From NCBI RefSeq assembly GCF_001623405.1, contig NZ_LUHG01000050.1:58361-122360 (forward strand): 64,000 nucleotides of DNA, read 5' to 3'. Within the stretch, counting starts at the first letter, position 1, and the number at the start of each line of letters is the position of its first letter. The notes beneath the pieces were generated by a model. The model was not told where the DNA came from and made no database searches. It worked only from the letters and a program-made list of their open reading frames with translations. Made by a program: the position numbers and the translations under genes. Positions 29,027-37,896 of the stretch are shown here, piece by piece. Origin of the DNA: Hydrotalea flava. Lineage in GTDB: Bacteria > Bacteroidota > Bacteroidia > Chitinophagales > Chitinophagaceae.

Positions 29027-29034
29027 CAAAGATA
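29027..29034 (-). promoter_or_regulatory. Promoter -7 element for uvrA
   Basis: TATCTTTG on the minus strand matches TAnnTTTG, 11 bp upstream of the annotated start. So short a leader suggests either a very short 5' UTR or an internal start slightly downstream (MKNK at codon 5). Confidence 0.45.
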
Positions 29035-29111
29035 GGAACAAGCCTTTGAAGGAATTGTTGACTCGTTTTGCAACAGCATAGAAAGCTAATTCCATCCGAT
29101 TAAAAAAAATA

Positions 29112-29144
29112 TTTGGAAATTTGAAACCGCTCATTGTACTTTTG
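29112..29144 (+). promoter_or_regulatory. Promoter for the SAM riboswitch-hom transcript
   Basis: TTTG (29112-29115), a 21-nt spacer and TACTTTTG (29137-29144) match the Bacteroidota consensus. The riboswitch begins about 19 nt further on, consistent with a start site near 29150. Confidence 0.7.
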
Positions 29145-29162
29145 CGCCAGTTCTTTTTTATC

Positions 29163-29268
29163 ACTTATCAAGAAAGGCAGAGGGAATTGGCCCAATGAAG
29201 CCTTGGCAACCCATGTTTTTATAACATGAAGGTGCCAACTCCATCCCATACCAATGGGAAAGATAAGT
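29163..29268 (+). ncRNA. SAM-I (S-box) riboswitch
   Basis: The S-box consensus is clear. P1 is CTTATC (29164-29169) pairing with GATAAG (29262-29267). The core reads AAGAAAGGCAGAGGGA, then GGCCCAATGAAGCC and TTGGCAACC, followed by P3 with the GGTGCCAACTCC return. The P4 hairpin is ATCCCATACCAATGGGAA. It senses S-adenosylmethionine and lowers expression of methionine-pathway genes. It is in the 5' leader of hom, with a transcription terminator hairpin (29313-29348) downstream as the probable expression platform. Confidence 0.92.
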
Positions 29269-29312
29269 CAGTCAATTTTTATTTACATCCCCCTAATATA
29301 GATGTATTATAT

Positions 29313-29348
29313 AAAGCCTGCCTGATTTATCAATGGCGGGCTTTTTTG
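29313..29348 (+). terminator. Riboswitch expression-platform terminator
   Basis: AAGCCTGCC (29314-29322) pairs with GGCGGGCTT (29335-29343), including one G-U pair, and is followed by TTTTTTG. It lies between the SAM-I aptamer and the hom start codon. No long anti-terminator pairing with the aptamer is obvious by eye, so coupling needs folding analysis. Confidence 0.8.
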
Positions 29349-29401
29349 TTACCGGTTCTTTTGTCCAGATGATTTTTAATTAATTATAACTAGAATTTAT
29401 T

Positions 29402-30658
29402 ATGCAACATCAATCATTACACATTGGTTTATTTGGCTTTGGGATAGTAGGAGAAGGTTTATACAAAGTATTGCAGCAAACCCCCTCATTAAAGGCAGAG
29501 TTAACAAAAGTGTGTATTAAACACCCGCAGAAAAAAAGAAATGCGCCCGACCAGTTATTTACAACCGATAAAAACAGTTTATTATTTGATGAACACATTA
29601 ATGTAATTGTAGAAGTAACCGATGATGCTGAAGCCGCATTTGAAATTGTTGCTACTGCATTGCGCAATGGAAAGGCAGTGGTAAGTGCCAATAAAAAAAT
29701 GCTGGCAGAACATTTACCTGAGCTGCTGCAGATACAATTGGAAACCGGTTGCTCCTTATTGTATGAGAGTGCCGCCTGTGCATCCATTCCTGTTATCAGA
29801 AATTTAGAAGAATACTATGATAATGATTTGTTGCATGCCATTAAAGCTATAGTCAACGGATCTACCAATTTTATTTTAACCAAAATGTTTGAAGATCAAC
29901 TGAGTTTTTCGGAGGCACTTTTACTGGCGCAACAATCGGGTTTTGCAGAAAGCAATCCTGTGTTGGATGTGGAAGGATATGATGCTGTAAACAAATGGTC
30001 GCTTTTATTAAATCATGCTTACGGAATTGTAGAGCATCCTAAAAATATTCTGTTTACAGGCATCCAAAGCATACAAACTGCAGATGCACAGGTAGCCCAG
30101 GAAAAAAAATATGAAATAAAATTAGTAGCACAAGCTAAGAAATTAAAAGATGGTAACGTATCTGCATTTGTGTTACCTCAATTTACAAAAACAGACGAAC
30201 CTCTTTCATTTGTTAAAAATGAATACAATGGCGTAGTCATTGAAAGCGGCTTTGCCGACAAACAGTTTTTTTATGGAAAAGGAGCAGGCAGCTTCCCAAC
30301 GGCATCGGCTGTTTTGAGTGATATTGCCGCTCTGCGCTACCAGTACAAATATGAATATAAAAAACTATATCACCACCAGCCGCATACCCTTACACATGAT
30401 TTTTACCTGAAAATATACCTTAGTTTTACCGATTGGCACTACATCCCAAAAGATGATTTTGAGTGGATAGAAGAATGGCATGCCGGCGAAGCAAGAAAAT
30501 ATTTGATTGGTGTTATACATGCCAGTCATTTATATGACCAAACATGGTGGAAGGAAAATGAAACCTCTTTGATTGTAATGCCCGAACCCATTATTGAAAA
30601 TGTAGAAATTGTAAAACTGAAAAAAAGAAGTTTAGAACTGGCAGGTGTAAATTTATAG
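29402..30658 (+). CDS. hom: Homoserine dehydrogenase
   Basis: A 418-residue homoserine dehydrogenase, reducing aspartate semialdehyde to homoserine at the branch to methionine and threonine. It has the Rossmann loop LFGFGIVGEGL (GxGxxG at 12-17), SANKKMLAEH (catalytic-domain entry), NGSTNFILTKM (family NGTTNYILT motif), and GYDAVNKWSLL with the conserved Asp and Lys. It lacks an aspartokinase fusion. A C-terminal region of about 100 residues may be an ACT-like regulatory tail. It is the only gene after the SAM-I riboswitch, so methionine supply is likely regulated here. Confidence 0.93.
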   Translation: MQHQSLHIGLFGFGIVGEGLYKVLQQTPSLKAELTKVCIKHPQKKRNAPDQLFTTDKNSLLFDEHINVIVEVTDDAEAAFEIVATALRNGKAVVSANKKMLAEHLPELLQIQLETGCSLLYESAACASIPVIRNLEEYYDNDLLHAIKAIVNGSTNFILTKMFEDQLSFSEALLLAQQSGFAESNPVLDVEGYDAVNKWSLLLNHAYGIVEHPKNILFTGIQSIQTADAQVAQEKKYEIKLVAQAKKLKDGNVSAFVLPQFTKTDEPLSFVKNEYNGVVIESGFADKQFFYGKGAGSFPTASAVLSDIAALRYQYKYEYKKLYHHQPHTLTHDFYLKIYLSFTDWHYIPKDDFEWIEEWHAGEARKYLIGVIHASHLYDQTWWKENETSLIVMPEPIIENVEIVKLKKRSLELAGVNL

Positions 30659-30684
30659 ATAAAATAAAACATTTTGCTACACTT

Positions 30685-30722
30685 AAAAGATGGGAAAGTT
30701 TCGAGTGCTTTCCCATCTTAAT
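30685..30722. terminator. Bidirectional terminator between hom and the convergent gene
   Basis: GATGGGAAAG (30689-30698) pairs perfectly with CTTTCCCATC (30708-30717), flanked by A and T runs. Confidence 0.85.
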
Positions 30723-30730
30723 TTACTTAA

Positions 30731-31558
30731 TTATTCTAAAATTTGTTTTACCAAATTTTGTGATGACTCTTTCACAAACCGGGTAATTACTTCACGGGTA
30801 ATTAATCTTTGTGCAGTAATTTTTACATCTCCCTGTTGAACATAAGGCTCACTGCAATTATCACCCAAACAACTCACCAAATAATCGCAGGGTGCATTAT
30901 TACAGGGTGAATAGTTATAGGTAAAAGAACCAATATAATCGTTATCTTTTACCCTAATTAATTTAAACTCAAGTTTTAACCCATATAAATAAATGGTATG
31001 GGCACAGTTGTGTATATTGGTATTGATAACACCATGCCGGCCTTTGGTATGGTAACTGAATGCATTAAAGGCATAAGGCACATACTGAATATTGCTTAAT
31101 TCCAGTATCAAATCCGTTTCTGTTAATTCCTTTATTTTAGAATAATCGCTCACACTTTTGTCGCCCAGCACTTTATCAAACAATGCCCTGTCGCGAACCG
31201 TAAAGCCCCCTTTTAGCAACTCCTTTTCAATAGTATTATATACATTTAAATCATACAAATTGTTATTCGGATCAAAGATTCCGGAAGAGCTAATGTTATT
31301 GGCATTTGTATTTTTATCTTGTTCCAGAATCTGCTGATTGGCATGTGGAACCCTTAATACAATACTCGGACTAACACTATTCTTAATAAAGCCCACTTTG
31401 GCGGCATTTTTTACTACTTCATCTCTATCAGCTTTGTAACTAAAAATACCGTCAAAAACAACCGGGGAAGGTGCTTTCGGAGGGGTGCTGGCAATGGCCA
31501 TACACAAAAATAGAGCAATGACCAGCATTGGTGCAATGAGCGAGGTAAATCTTTTCAT
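30731..31558 (-). CDS. Secreted protein of unknown function
   Basis: A 275-residue exported protein with an N-terminal hydrophobic signal (about 1-25, ending AIAST). The mature part holds six or more cysteines, including a cluster CNNAPCDYLVSCLGDNC near residues 220-240, which may form disulfides in the periplasm. I do not recognise a domain. The mixed alpha/beta pattern and the ITAQRLITREVITRF tail resemble proteins of the lipoprotein/GNA1162-like kind, but that is a guess. It follows a VanZ-like membrane gene by one base, so the two are co-transcribed. Confidence 0.65.
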   Translation of the reverse strand: MKRFTSLIAPMLVIALFLCMAIASTPPKAPSPVVFDGIFSYKADRDEVVKNAAKVGFIKNSVSPSIVLRVPHANQQILEQDKNTNANNISSSGIFDPNNNLYDLNVYNTIEKELLKGGFTVRDRALFDKVLGDKSVSDYSKIKELTETDLILELSNIQYVPYAFNAFSYHTKGRHGVINTNIHNCAHTIYLYGLKLEFKLIRVKDNDYIGSFTYNYSPCNNAPCDYLVSCLGDNCSEPYVQQGDVKITAQRLITREVITRFVKESSQNLVKQILE

Positions 31559-31559
31559 G

Positions 31560-31979
31560 TTATTGTTTTTTTAGCAAGGTTGAAAAAAGCAGGAAGACCA
31601 AAATAATAAGCAGGTAAGTCAGTATATCCAACCAATCAAACGTACCCCCAATAAAGCCAAAGTATTGTAATATTTCCGTTAAAAATGGTACTACTAATAT
31701 AGTTATTATTCCGGCTTTCTTCAAATAATTTAATTCTTTTAATAGTAAGGTTAGCAGGCATAGGGCAAGACACCACAACCCGTCTGCAAAGTAACCAAGC
31801 AAAAAATGCCTGATACAAGTGGAATGAATCACAAAAACAGGATGAATAGAACGTTGCAGCACATGAAACAGAAATATATTGGGCTGCAGTAAAAAATAAT
31901 TCAGAAAACCTATAACCAAACAGATGGCGATACAGATAATGAATACTTTATGATGGGTCGAAAAATGAAAATGAAACAT
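31560..31979 (-). CDS. VanZ-like small membrane protein
   Basis: A 139-residue membrane protein with about four spans (about 10-32, 40-62, 66-86, 115-136). The C-terminal part, TEILQYFGFIGGTFDWLDILTYLL, matches the VanZ-like pattern E..Q.......FD.LD. Such proteins are linked to envelope functions but their activity is unclear. It overlaps no other gene and is separated by one base from the downstream secreted-protein gene, forming a two-gene operon. The assignment is by motif resemblance only. Confidence 0.6.
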   Translation of the reverse strand: MFHFHFSTHHKVFIICIAICLVIGFLNYFLLQPNIFLFHVLQRSIHPVFVIHSTCIRHFLLGYFADGLWCLALCLLTLLLKELNYLKKAGIITILVVPFLTEILQYFGFIGGTFDWLDILTYLLIILVFLLFSTLLKKQ

Positions 31980-32310
31980 TTTTTCGTTTTAATTTTTAAT
32001 TCCTCCCTCGTAATATGTGAAAAAAAGTACTAAAAAAACTTTTAAATTAATCTTATTAATCATACTGAATTTACTCTGAATACAATTTGAAATCTTAAAA
32101 ATCAACACCTAAGCCATCTAATTTACAATAAAATCAGGCTCTATCGCACTATTTATTTGCATTTCCATCTAAATTTCCAAATTATTCATATTTATCACCT
32201 GACCGGTTTGGCTGATAAAACAGCAATATCAAAAATTATTTCTGGCATAAAAATTGTTTTTGGAATAAATATTCATCCAATTCTATTTTCAAACTTTAAA
32301 AATTACAATT
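31980..32310. other. AT-rich intergenic region
   Basis: 331 bp between divergent genes. Only scattered AT-rich sequence was seen, with no clear promoter match, hairpin or RNA gene. Confidence 0.4.
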
Positions 32311-33054
32311 ATGAAAACAATGATTCAATCAACCATTTTCATGACTGCCCTGTTTTTTTGTATCAGAACAGATGCACAAATTATTAATGTAGGAGGAACT
32401 ATAAGAAGCACTACTGCTGCAACTGTTAATGCCGAAAGAGCAACAACTGCTGCTTCAAGAGCCGTTATCAATACTTCTAATGCAGTCAATGCAGAAAGTA
32501 AAGCTGCAACAAAAGAATCAAAAAGTGCAGCCAGACGTACTTCAAAACAACTGAAAGCAGAATCAAACAATAATGTTTCAGGAAGTACAAATTCAAATAG
32601 CTATTTGAATACTGAACATCAAGGCAGCAATACGAATATGAATGCTTCAATAGAAAGTAACACCGAGGTATCAGGGAATAGCGAATTACACAAAAATATG
32701 GCAGGCAGTGCAAATACAATCAAAAGCGATGCTACAAAAGAAGCTACCAATGTTAAGGGCGTTTTAGAGTCTTCAGCACATGCCAATGCAAGTGTTCAAA
32801 CAAATGCAAATGAAAATGCTGCCTTTAAGAGTGGTTCTGATAAAGGTTCTCTACAAAATAATTTAAATGCAGACAATTCTGCTCATGTTAATGCAGATCT
32901 TAATACTAAACCAGCAAAAAAGTATGTGAAATCTAAAGAAAACGAGGCTAATCAGACTATTCACTCAGCAAGGAATAAAGCTTCCCAAGAAAAGAAAGAA
33001 GCAAAAATTAAAGTTGCTGCTAAAGCCAACTCAGAAACTTCCATCCATAATTAA
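32311..33054 (+). CDS. Low-complexity Ala/Asn/Ser-rich secreted protein
   Basis: A 247-residue protein with a signal peptide (about 1-22, ending TDAQ). The mature part is almost wholly Ala, Asn, Ser, Thr, Lys and Glu with very few aromatic residues and no cysteine. Loose repeats such as AHANAS..TNANENAAF and NADNSAHVNADLN occur. The C-terminal third is Lys/Glu/Ala-rich and helical (ARNKASQEKKEAKIKVAAKA), reminiscent of LEA-like desiccation or chaperone proteins. No enzyme motif is present. It is followed by a strong terminator, so it is a single-gene unit. Confidence 0.6.
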   Translation: MKTMIQSTIFMTALFFCIRTDAQIINVGGTIRSTTAATVNAERATTAASRAVINTSNAVNAESKAATKESKSAARRTSKQLKAESNNNVSGSTNSNSYLNTEHQGSNTNMNASIESNTEVSGNSELHKNMAGSANTIKSDATKEATNVKGVLESSAHANASVQTNANENAAFKSGSDKGSLQNNLNADNSAHVNADLNTKPAKKYVKSKENEANQTIHSARNKASQEKKEAKIKVAAKANSETSIHN

Positions 33055-33062
33055 TTTCAAAG

Positions 33063-33100
33063 AAAAGAGGCTACTTAAAAAAATTAATAGCCTCTTTTCC
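33063..33100 (+). terminator. Terminator after the Ala/Asn-rich secreted gene
   Basis: AAAAGAGGCTA (33063-33073) pairs with TAGCCTCTTTT (33088-33098) around an A-rich loop. Confidence 0.85.
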
Positions 33101-33199
33101 TTAATATAATGCGCATACAAATTTTTAGGTTTTCAATGGTTTTCAGGAAATCTGTTCTATAAAAAGTGTTTTATTTTATTAATTTTAATAAATATTTAT

Positions 33200-34024
33200 A
33201 TGATTAATAAAATTGCAATAATAATGTTGGGTACTTTCAGCTTTATTTTATCAATTGTGCAACTTTATGCACAGAATGATACCACACGTTCTAATGAATT
33301 CTCTTTCGGAATAAATGGTGTTTCCAGATTCCAATATTTTGGAAGAACAGATAGTTTACAGAGCAGCGGTATGGTGCCTTATATTGGTTATCAACTCAAA
33401 TGTGGCTTATATGCACAGGGAAGCTTTATATTTTTAGAAAATTCTACCACCAGTTTAAACTATACAGGAGCATTGGGAGAAATTGGTTATAGATTCCAAT
33501 CTACGAAAAATTTTAATGGCAATATTTTTTTTACTAAATTATTCTACAATGAAAATAGCACTTTAGTGCAATCGGCTTTACAATACCAAAGTGGTATCAA
33601 TGCTGCTTATACCAACAAAGTAATTAATTTTAATTTCAGTGCTGATCTAAAATTCAGTAACAAAACTGATATTGGAATTTCTCCAGGTTTAGACCATATA
33701 TTTATTCTAAAAATAAGAAATAAAATTCCCATGGCACTTGCAATTGATCCAACAGCCTATGCATATTTTGGTACTCAAAATTTTTCAAGAACGTATCTTG
33801 AAAAAAGTTCAATATTATTTATCCCCATTTCTCAACAAACTGTTACAGATAATAGTGTAAAATTTAATTTACTTTCATATGAATTTTCAGTGCCGATTGT
33901 TTTTGTAGCAGGAAAATTTAATATTAATATTACTCCCTCCTATACAATACCCATGAATCTTATTCCGGGCGAATATGGTAAAAATTTGTTTTACATTGCT
34001 TTTGGATTGGGTATTAGAATTTAA
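33200..34024 (+). CDS. Putative outer-membrane beta-barrel protein
   Basis: A 274-residue exported protein (signal peptide about 1-25, ending LYAQ). The mature part alternates short aromatic-rich strands (FSFGINGVSRFQYFG, GLYAQGSFIFLEN, LGEIGYRFQST) and ends in a strand closing with FGLGIRI. The pattern fits an outer-membrane beta-barrel of 8 to 12 strands. No specific family is recognised. It lies alone after the Ala/Asn-rich gene and its terminator. Confidence 0.65.
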   Translation: MINKIAIIMLGTFSFILSIVQLYAQNDTTRSNEFSFGINGVSRFQYFGRTDSLQSSGMVPYIGYQLKCGLYAQGSFIFLENSTTSLNYTGALGEIGYRFQSTKNFNGNIFFTKLFYNENSTLVQSALQYQSGINAAYTNKVINFNFSADLKFSNKTDIGISPGLDHIFILKIRNKIPMALAIDPTAYAYFGTQNFSRTYLEKSSILFIPISQQTVTDNSVKFNLLSYEFSVPIVFVAGKFNINITPSYTIPMNLIPGEYGKNLFYIAFGLGIRI

Positions 34025-34124
34025 TAAGCGTTCGGCTGGCTGTAAATTATATTTTAAACTACACAAATACGGAACTACTATGAGATGTTCATAAAATCAA
34101 TAAAATTTAAAACCAATAGATTTT

Positions 34125-36260
34125 TTATCGTAATAAAGTAGTGCTTCCTTCCCTGTAAATTCTTTGGCCTTTTTCATTAGAAGCTTCGGCTACCCAAACA
34201 TAGGTATCAATAGGTTGTAAAGTACCATTTACGGTGCCATCCCATCCATTGCCTTCATCGGCCGTTTGAAACAATAGCCTGCCTTTACGATCGTATACTC
34301 TAAAGAAATTCAAACGGTTGTAGCCAATTAAATTCACCAACAATCTATCATTTTGCCCATCGCCATTGGGTGAAAATACATTGGCCACATAAATGCCGGC
34401 ATTGGCTGTGGCATTTACTGCTACTGTATCAGTAACAGTACAACCGGATGCGGCAGTTACCATAACGGTATATTGCTGACGGCCGGCAGTTACATTCAAT
34501 AACGGATTAGCAGTATTGGCATTTACAAAAGCTGTAGCAGGTTGCCATTGGTACTGAACCCCTACTCTGCCGGTCTGTAAACGGATGGCAGTTTGTTCTG
34601 TTTCTATAACAGGCAATAGCTTTCCTGCATCAGGACGATCAATATGAAGGGTTTTCGTGAAAGCAGTGGTAAACCCAATACAAACCTGTGAAGTAATTTT
34701 TAATTGTACTTTTACATCACCTGCACTAGCATAAGTAAAAGCAGGATTCGCTGCATTGCTGGTATTGCCTTTATCATCAGTCCACTCAAAATTTACCGGG
34801 CCACTATTGTTTACATCAGATAAATTCTGGAACTGCACCGGCAGGTTCGCACAATAATTAGTATAGCTAAATCCAACTTTGGGTTTTGCAATACCGGTTA
34901 TGGTTACCTGCACAATGGCCGGATTGGAACAACCATTTGTATCTGTCAATTTAACGCCATAATTCCCCGGGGTGTTAACCGGCAATATTTGTGCATTTTC
35001 CTGCAATGGCTGTTGATTCTTAAACCATTGGTAAGCCGCTGCATTGGGAGCCATCAATTGTAATTGACTACCCTCGCAAAGTATGGTTCCTTTGGGTGCC
35101 ATTACTTTGTTCACCGGTACATCATGCACTTGTATACTGGTACTGGTAGTAGTGGTACAACCGCTGCTATCTTTTACGGCATAGTATAATTGAACTGAAC
35201 CGGGATAATTGGCCATTAAAGTACCATCGGCTTGTAAACTGGCAGGTAAATTAGTAGCCGCACCATTTGATATTACTGTAGTGGTAAGGCTCCAAACTCC
35301 ATTAGCAGGCGTACCTTTCAGTGTAACTTTTTCTCCTTTGCATACACTATTCTTTGTATCAATGGTAACAGTACTGGCGGCACCCATTACTTCCAATACA
35401 ATTGGAACCTGAATCAACAACACATCATTATCCTGAATGGTCAATTGTAACTGCACCACCCCGGCATAAGCAGGTGTGGCAGTAAAATGAAGCAGTCTGT
35501 TTCCATTGGCACCTAATACCTGCACTGCAGAATCCGGCAGAAAAGTTTGATTTGAAGAGGTTACCAGGCATGAAAGATGTGCTAATTCTATTGGATCACC
35601 GGTAATGGTAACCGGAATATCAGTGATGGCATTACCCAGACAAATTTTTTGTGCTGCAATGGGCTGCACACGAATAGATGTATGGTTATCAGCATATTTC
35701 AAAGCTTCATCCAATACCAAGGTAACCAAAGAGCCATCCATCAGCCCATTGTGTTCAATGGTAACATTGGTAAAAGGCTCGGAAGCGTGCACCTGTATGC
35801 ATGTACCCGCATCGACCCCCTTACAGGTTAACTGATTACCGGCAATCGTCCATTTATCAGCACAACCGGAAAGTATACTAATTTGAACGTTCCCCCTGTT
35901 TACTGAAAAAGTAAAGGTTTCAGTAGTATCAGCAGCATTGATATTGTACACCATATCATTTACCCCTTGTGAAAATGTATTGGTAAATGAAGCAGGCCCA
36001 TAGGCACCCAGCCATATACTGCCCGGTTTGGTAGCCACACCACAACTGCTCCAGGCAGCACCATAATCAACAAAAGAACCGGAACCAAAAGATGTAACTG
36101 CAATGTTGTTATAGGTAAAAGGAAAATCAGCAAACCCTTTTTCAAACTGAAAAGACTGTGCGCCTGCACTAAAAAAAATCACCATTCCCATGAAGCTCAT
36201 CATGTACTTCAACAGGAATGGTAGTCTTTGAAAAATTATATGGTTTTTCACAGTTTTCAT
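34125..36260 (-). CDS. T9SS type B cargo with PKD/Ig-like domains
   Basis: A 711-residue secreted surface protein (long signal region about 1-35, ending SAGAQS). It has Ig- or PKD-like beta domains; a clear PKD segment with FEWTDDKGNTSNAANPAFTY lies about 480-550. It ends in the gliding-motility-associated (CHU_C) domain: VFSPNGDGQND, FFRVYDRKGRLLFQT, GNGWDGT and a final EGSTTLLR. That domain directs export through the type IX secretion system, type B. A PorP/SprF-like gene lies upstream on the same strand about 600 bp away, as is usual for these cargos. Confidence 0.88.
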   Translation of the reverse strand: MKTVKNHIIFQRLPFLLKYMMSFMGMVIFFSAGAQSFQFEKGFADFPFTYNNIAVTSFGSGSFVDYGAAWSSCGVATKPGSIWLGAYGPASFTNTFSQGVNDMVYNINAADTTETFTFSVNRGNVQISILSGCADKWTIAGNQLTCKGVDAGTCIQVHASEPFTNVTIEHNGLMDGSLVTLVLDEALKYADNHTSIRVQPIAAQKICLGNAITDIPVTITGDPIELAHLSCLVTSSNQTFLPDSAVQVLGANGNRLLHFTATPAYAGVVQLQLTIQDNDVLLIQVPIVLEVMGAASTVTIDTKNSVCKGEKVTLKGTPANGVWSLTTTVISNGAATNLPASLQADGTLMANYPGSVQLYYAVKDSSGCTTTTSTSIQVHDVPVNKVMAPKGTILCEGSQLQLMAPNAAAYQWFKNQQPLQENAQILPVNTPGNYGVKLTDTNGCSNPAIVQVTITGIAKPKVGFSYTNYCANLPVQFQNLSDVNNSGPVNFEWTDDKGNTSNAANPAFTYASAGDVKVQLKITSQVCIGFTTAFTKTLHIDRPDAGKLLPVIETEQTAIRLQTGRVGVQYQWQPATAFVNANTANPLLNVTAGRQQYTVMVTAASGCTVTDTVAVNATANAGIYVANVFSPNGDGQNDRLLVNLIGYNRLNFFRVYDRKGRLLFQTADEGNGWDGTVNGTLQPIDTYVWVAEASNEKGQRIYREGSTTLLR

Positions 36261-36867
36261 GGAAATCAGACAGGGAACATCGTTCCCTCTAATAAAGGTA
36301 GTTATGCATATTCAAAGACATTGTAACAAAGGGAAGTAAAGAAAAGCCGTAGCTTTTGATAATATTGTGTAGTAATCATAATAGTTGAATGTAGTAAAGA
36401 TTTTGGCTTCAGTTATTTTAAATTAAATAATGGATGGTATTTGAAAGAAATTGAATTAATTCAATCAAAAAAATGGCGTATCCATGCTTTTTTTTCAAAA
36501 GAATAATAAAAGCAATACAGGTTTTGTAGTAATATTCAAATTTGGATTCATTGAATTAACCTCACCTTGACAATCTATTACAGGCAGTAGCATCAAAGAT
36601 GCTATGTTACGCATGATTAGCAATCATACACAGGAGCACAAAAAAGTAAAACTTAATTTATATACTATATTTTTATTTATTATTCGGAGATGAATAAAAA
36701 CGACAGAAATAATAAAATTACAATCTGATCACTTTCATTGGTACCAACAAAATGCCGGTAAATGCATGATGCATACCGGCATTTGTTTTGGTTTCAAGCA
36801 GTTTATAATTATGTTATACTCCCCTGTAATTTGTTTAATTGCATATATTTGTTATTAGCAACATTGT
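36261..36867. other. Intergenic region between PorP/SprF and its T9SS cargo
   Basis: 607 bp without a gene. A terminator hairpin lies at 36749-36786. A short AGCATCAAAGATGCT inverted repeat is near 36590. The rest is AT-rich with no recognisable element. Confidence 0.5.
36749..36786 (-). terminator. Terminator after the PorP/SprF gene
   Basis: AATGCCGGTA (36751-36760) pairs with TACCGGCATT, around an inner palindrome ATGCATGATGCAT. T-rich sequence follows on the minus strand. Confidence 0.75.
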
Positions 36868-37896
36868 TTAATACTGTATAATCTTCTTAACGGGCCTTGG
36901 TTGGTGTTTGGCAGAAAAGAACTGCCAGGCAAAACTCAACTCCATACTCTGTACACTGTTGGATGCTGTTTTTACGCCTGAAGTAACCACGTCATACGTT
37001 AAACCCGCTATCCATCTTTCTGATTCTAATCCAATGTATGGATACACTGCATCGCCAAACCGATCCCATACTCCCACATTAAAACTCCTTAATGTTTTGT
37101 CCTTCACACTAATTTTATAAACAGCTCCTAAGGAATGAATGCTGTTCTGACCCTGCATCTCCGATATTTCACTAAACAATAACTGGTTGTGGTTCGCTAA
37201 ATTAAAATACACGCCTCCCTGTATACTATACCTTGCTTCAACAGTATAGGTTGAGTTTAAATACACGCCATCTCTGGGTTTGGATGCATGAAATACTGCT
37301 GCACCTAAATTAAAGCCCCACTTCGTATCTGTATAATTGTAGTTTAAACCGGCATTCACTTCTAAGTAATGATTGCTTTGTATGGTTACCGGATCGTTAG
37401 AAGGAACACTTCTTTGAAAACCCATGCTACCAAACTGCGACTGAAACTCAAACTTACTGGGATCAACCAATCGGCCTGCATAGTTGGCGGTTAAACCGGC
37501 ACCTAAATGATGATGGCCTGCTCTATCCAATGTTATATTATAAGCTGCACCCAAACTTAGATAAGTATCTTTCAATAACCCGTTATTCGACTCATCACTG
37601 AATAGCATCATGCCAATACCTAACTGATTATCGCCGGTGCTATTCGTGGCTATCCGTTTTTCAATGGAAGCAGTATAGGTATTATAAGGTGCTACGGTTC
37701 CTCCCCACCATTGGCGCCGTAATGTGCTGGTTAAACGCCAATCTTCCACATCTTTTCCAATCAGGGATGGATTAATGGTCATGGGTGAACTAAAGTATTG
37801 CGAAAAATGCGGATCTTGTGCATTGGCACTGTTAACGGCTCCAGCTAATATTAGTATAATCCACATTATGAAATTGTAAATACATCTATTAGGCAT
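36868..37896 (-). CDS. PorP/SprF family type IX secretion-associated protein
   Basis: A 342-residue outer-membrane protein of the PorP/SprF family (signal peptide about 1-26, ending ANAQ). The family start is DPHFSQYFSSPMTINPSLIG after cleavage, in pieces DPHFSQYF and INPSL. Beta-strands carry conserved NYNYTDTKWGFNLG, and the protein ends AWQFFSAKHQPRPVKKIIQY. SprF-type proteins help anchor or export CHU_C cargo. The T9SS type B protein downstream on the same strand is the probable partner. Confidence 0.9.
   Translation of the reverse strand: MPNRCIYNFIMWIILILAGAVNSANAQDPHFSQYFSSPMTINPSLIGKDVEDWRLTSTLRRQWWGGTVAPYNTYTASIEKRIATNSTGDNQLGIGMMLFSDESNNGLLKDTYLSLGAAYNITLDRAGHHHLGAGLTANYAGRLVDPSKFEFQSQFGSMGFQRSVPSNDPVTIQSNHYLEVNAGLNYNYTDTKWGFNLGAAVFHASKPRDGVYLNSTYTVEARYSIQGGVYFNLANHNQLLFSEISEMQGQNSIHSLGAVYKISVKDKTLRSFNVGVWDRFGDAVYPYIGLESERWIAGLTYDVVTSGVKTASNSVQSMELSFAWQFFSAKHQPRPVKKIIQY

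Noticed and set aside
32157..32387. 76-residue frame upstream of the Ala/Asn-rich gene
   Set aside because: It overlaps the real gene's start in another frame and has no signal, motif or conserved look.
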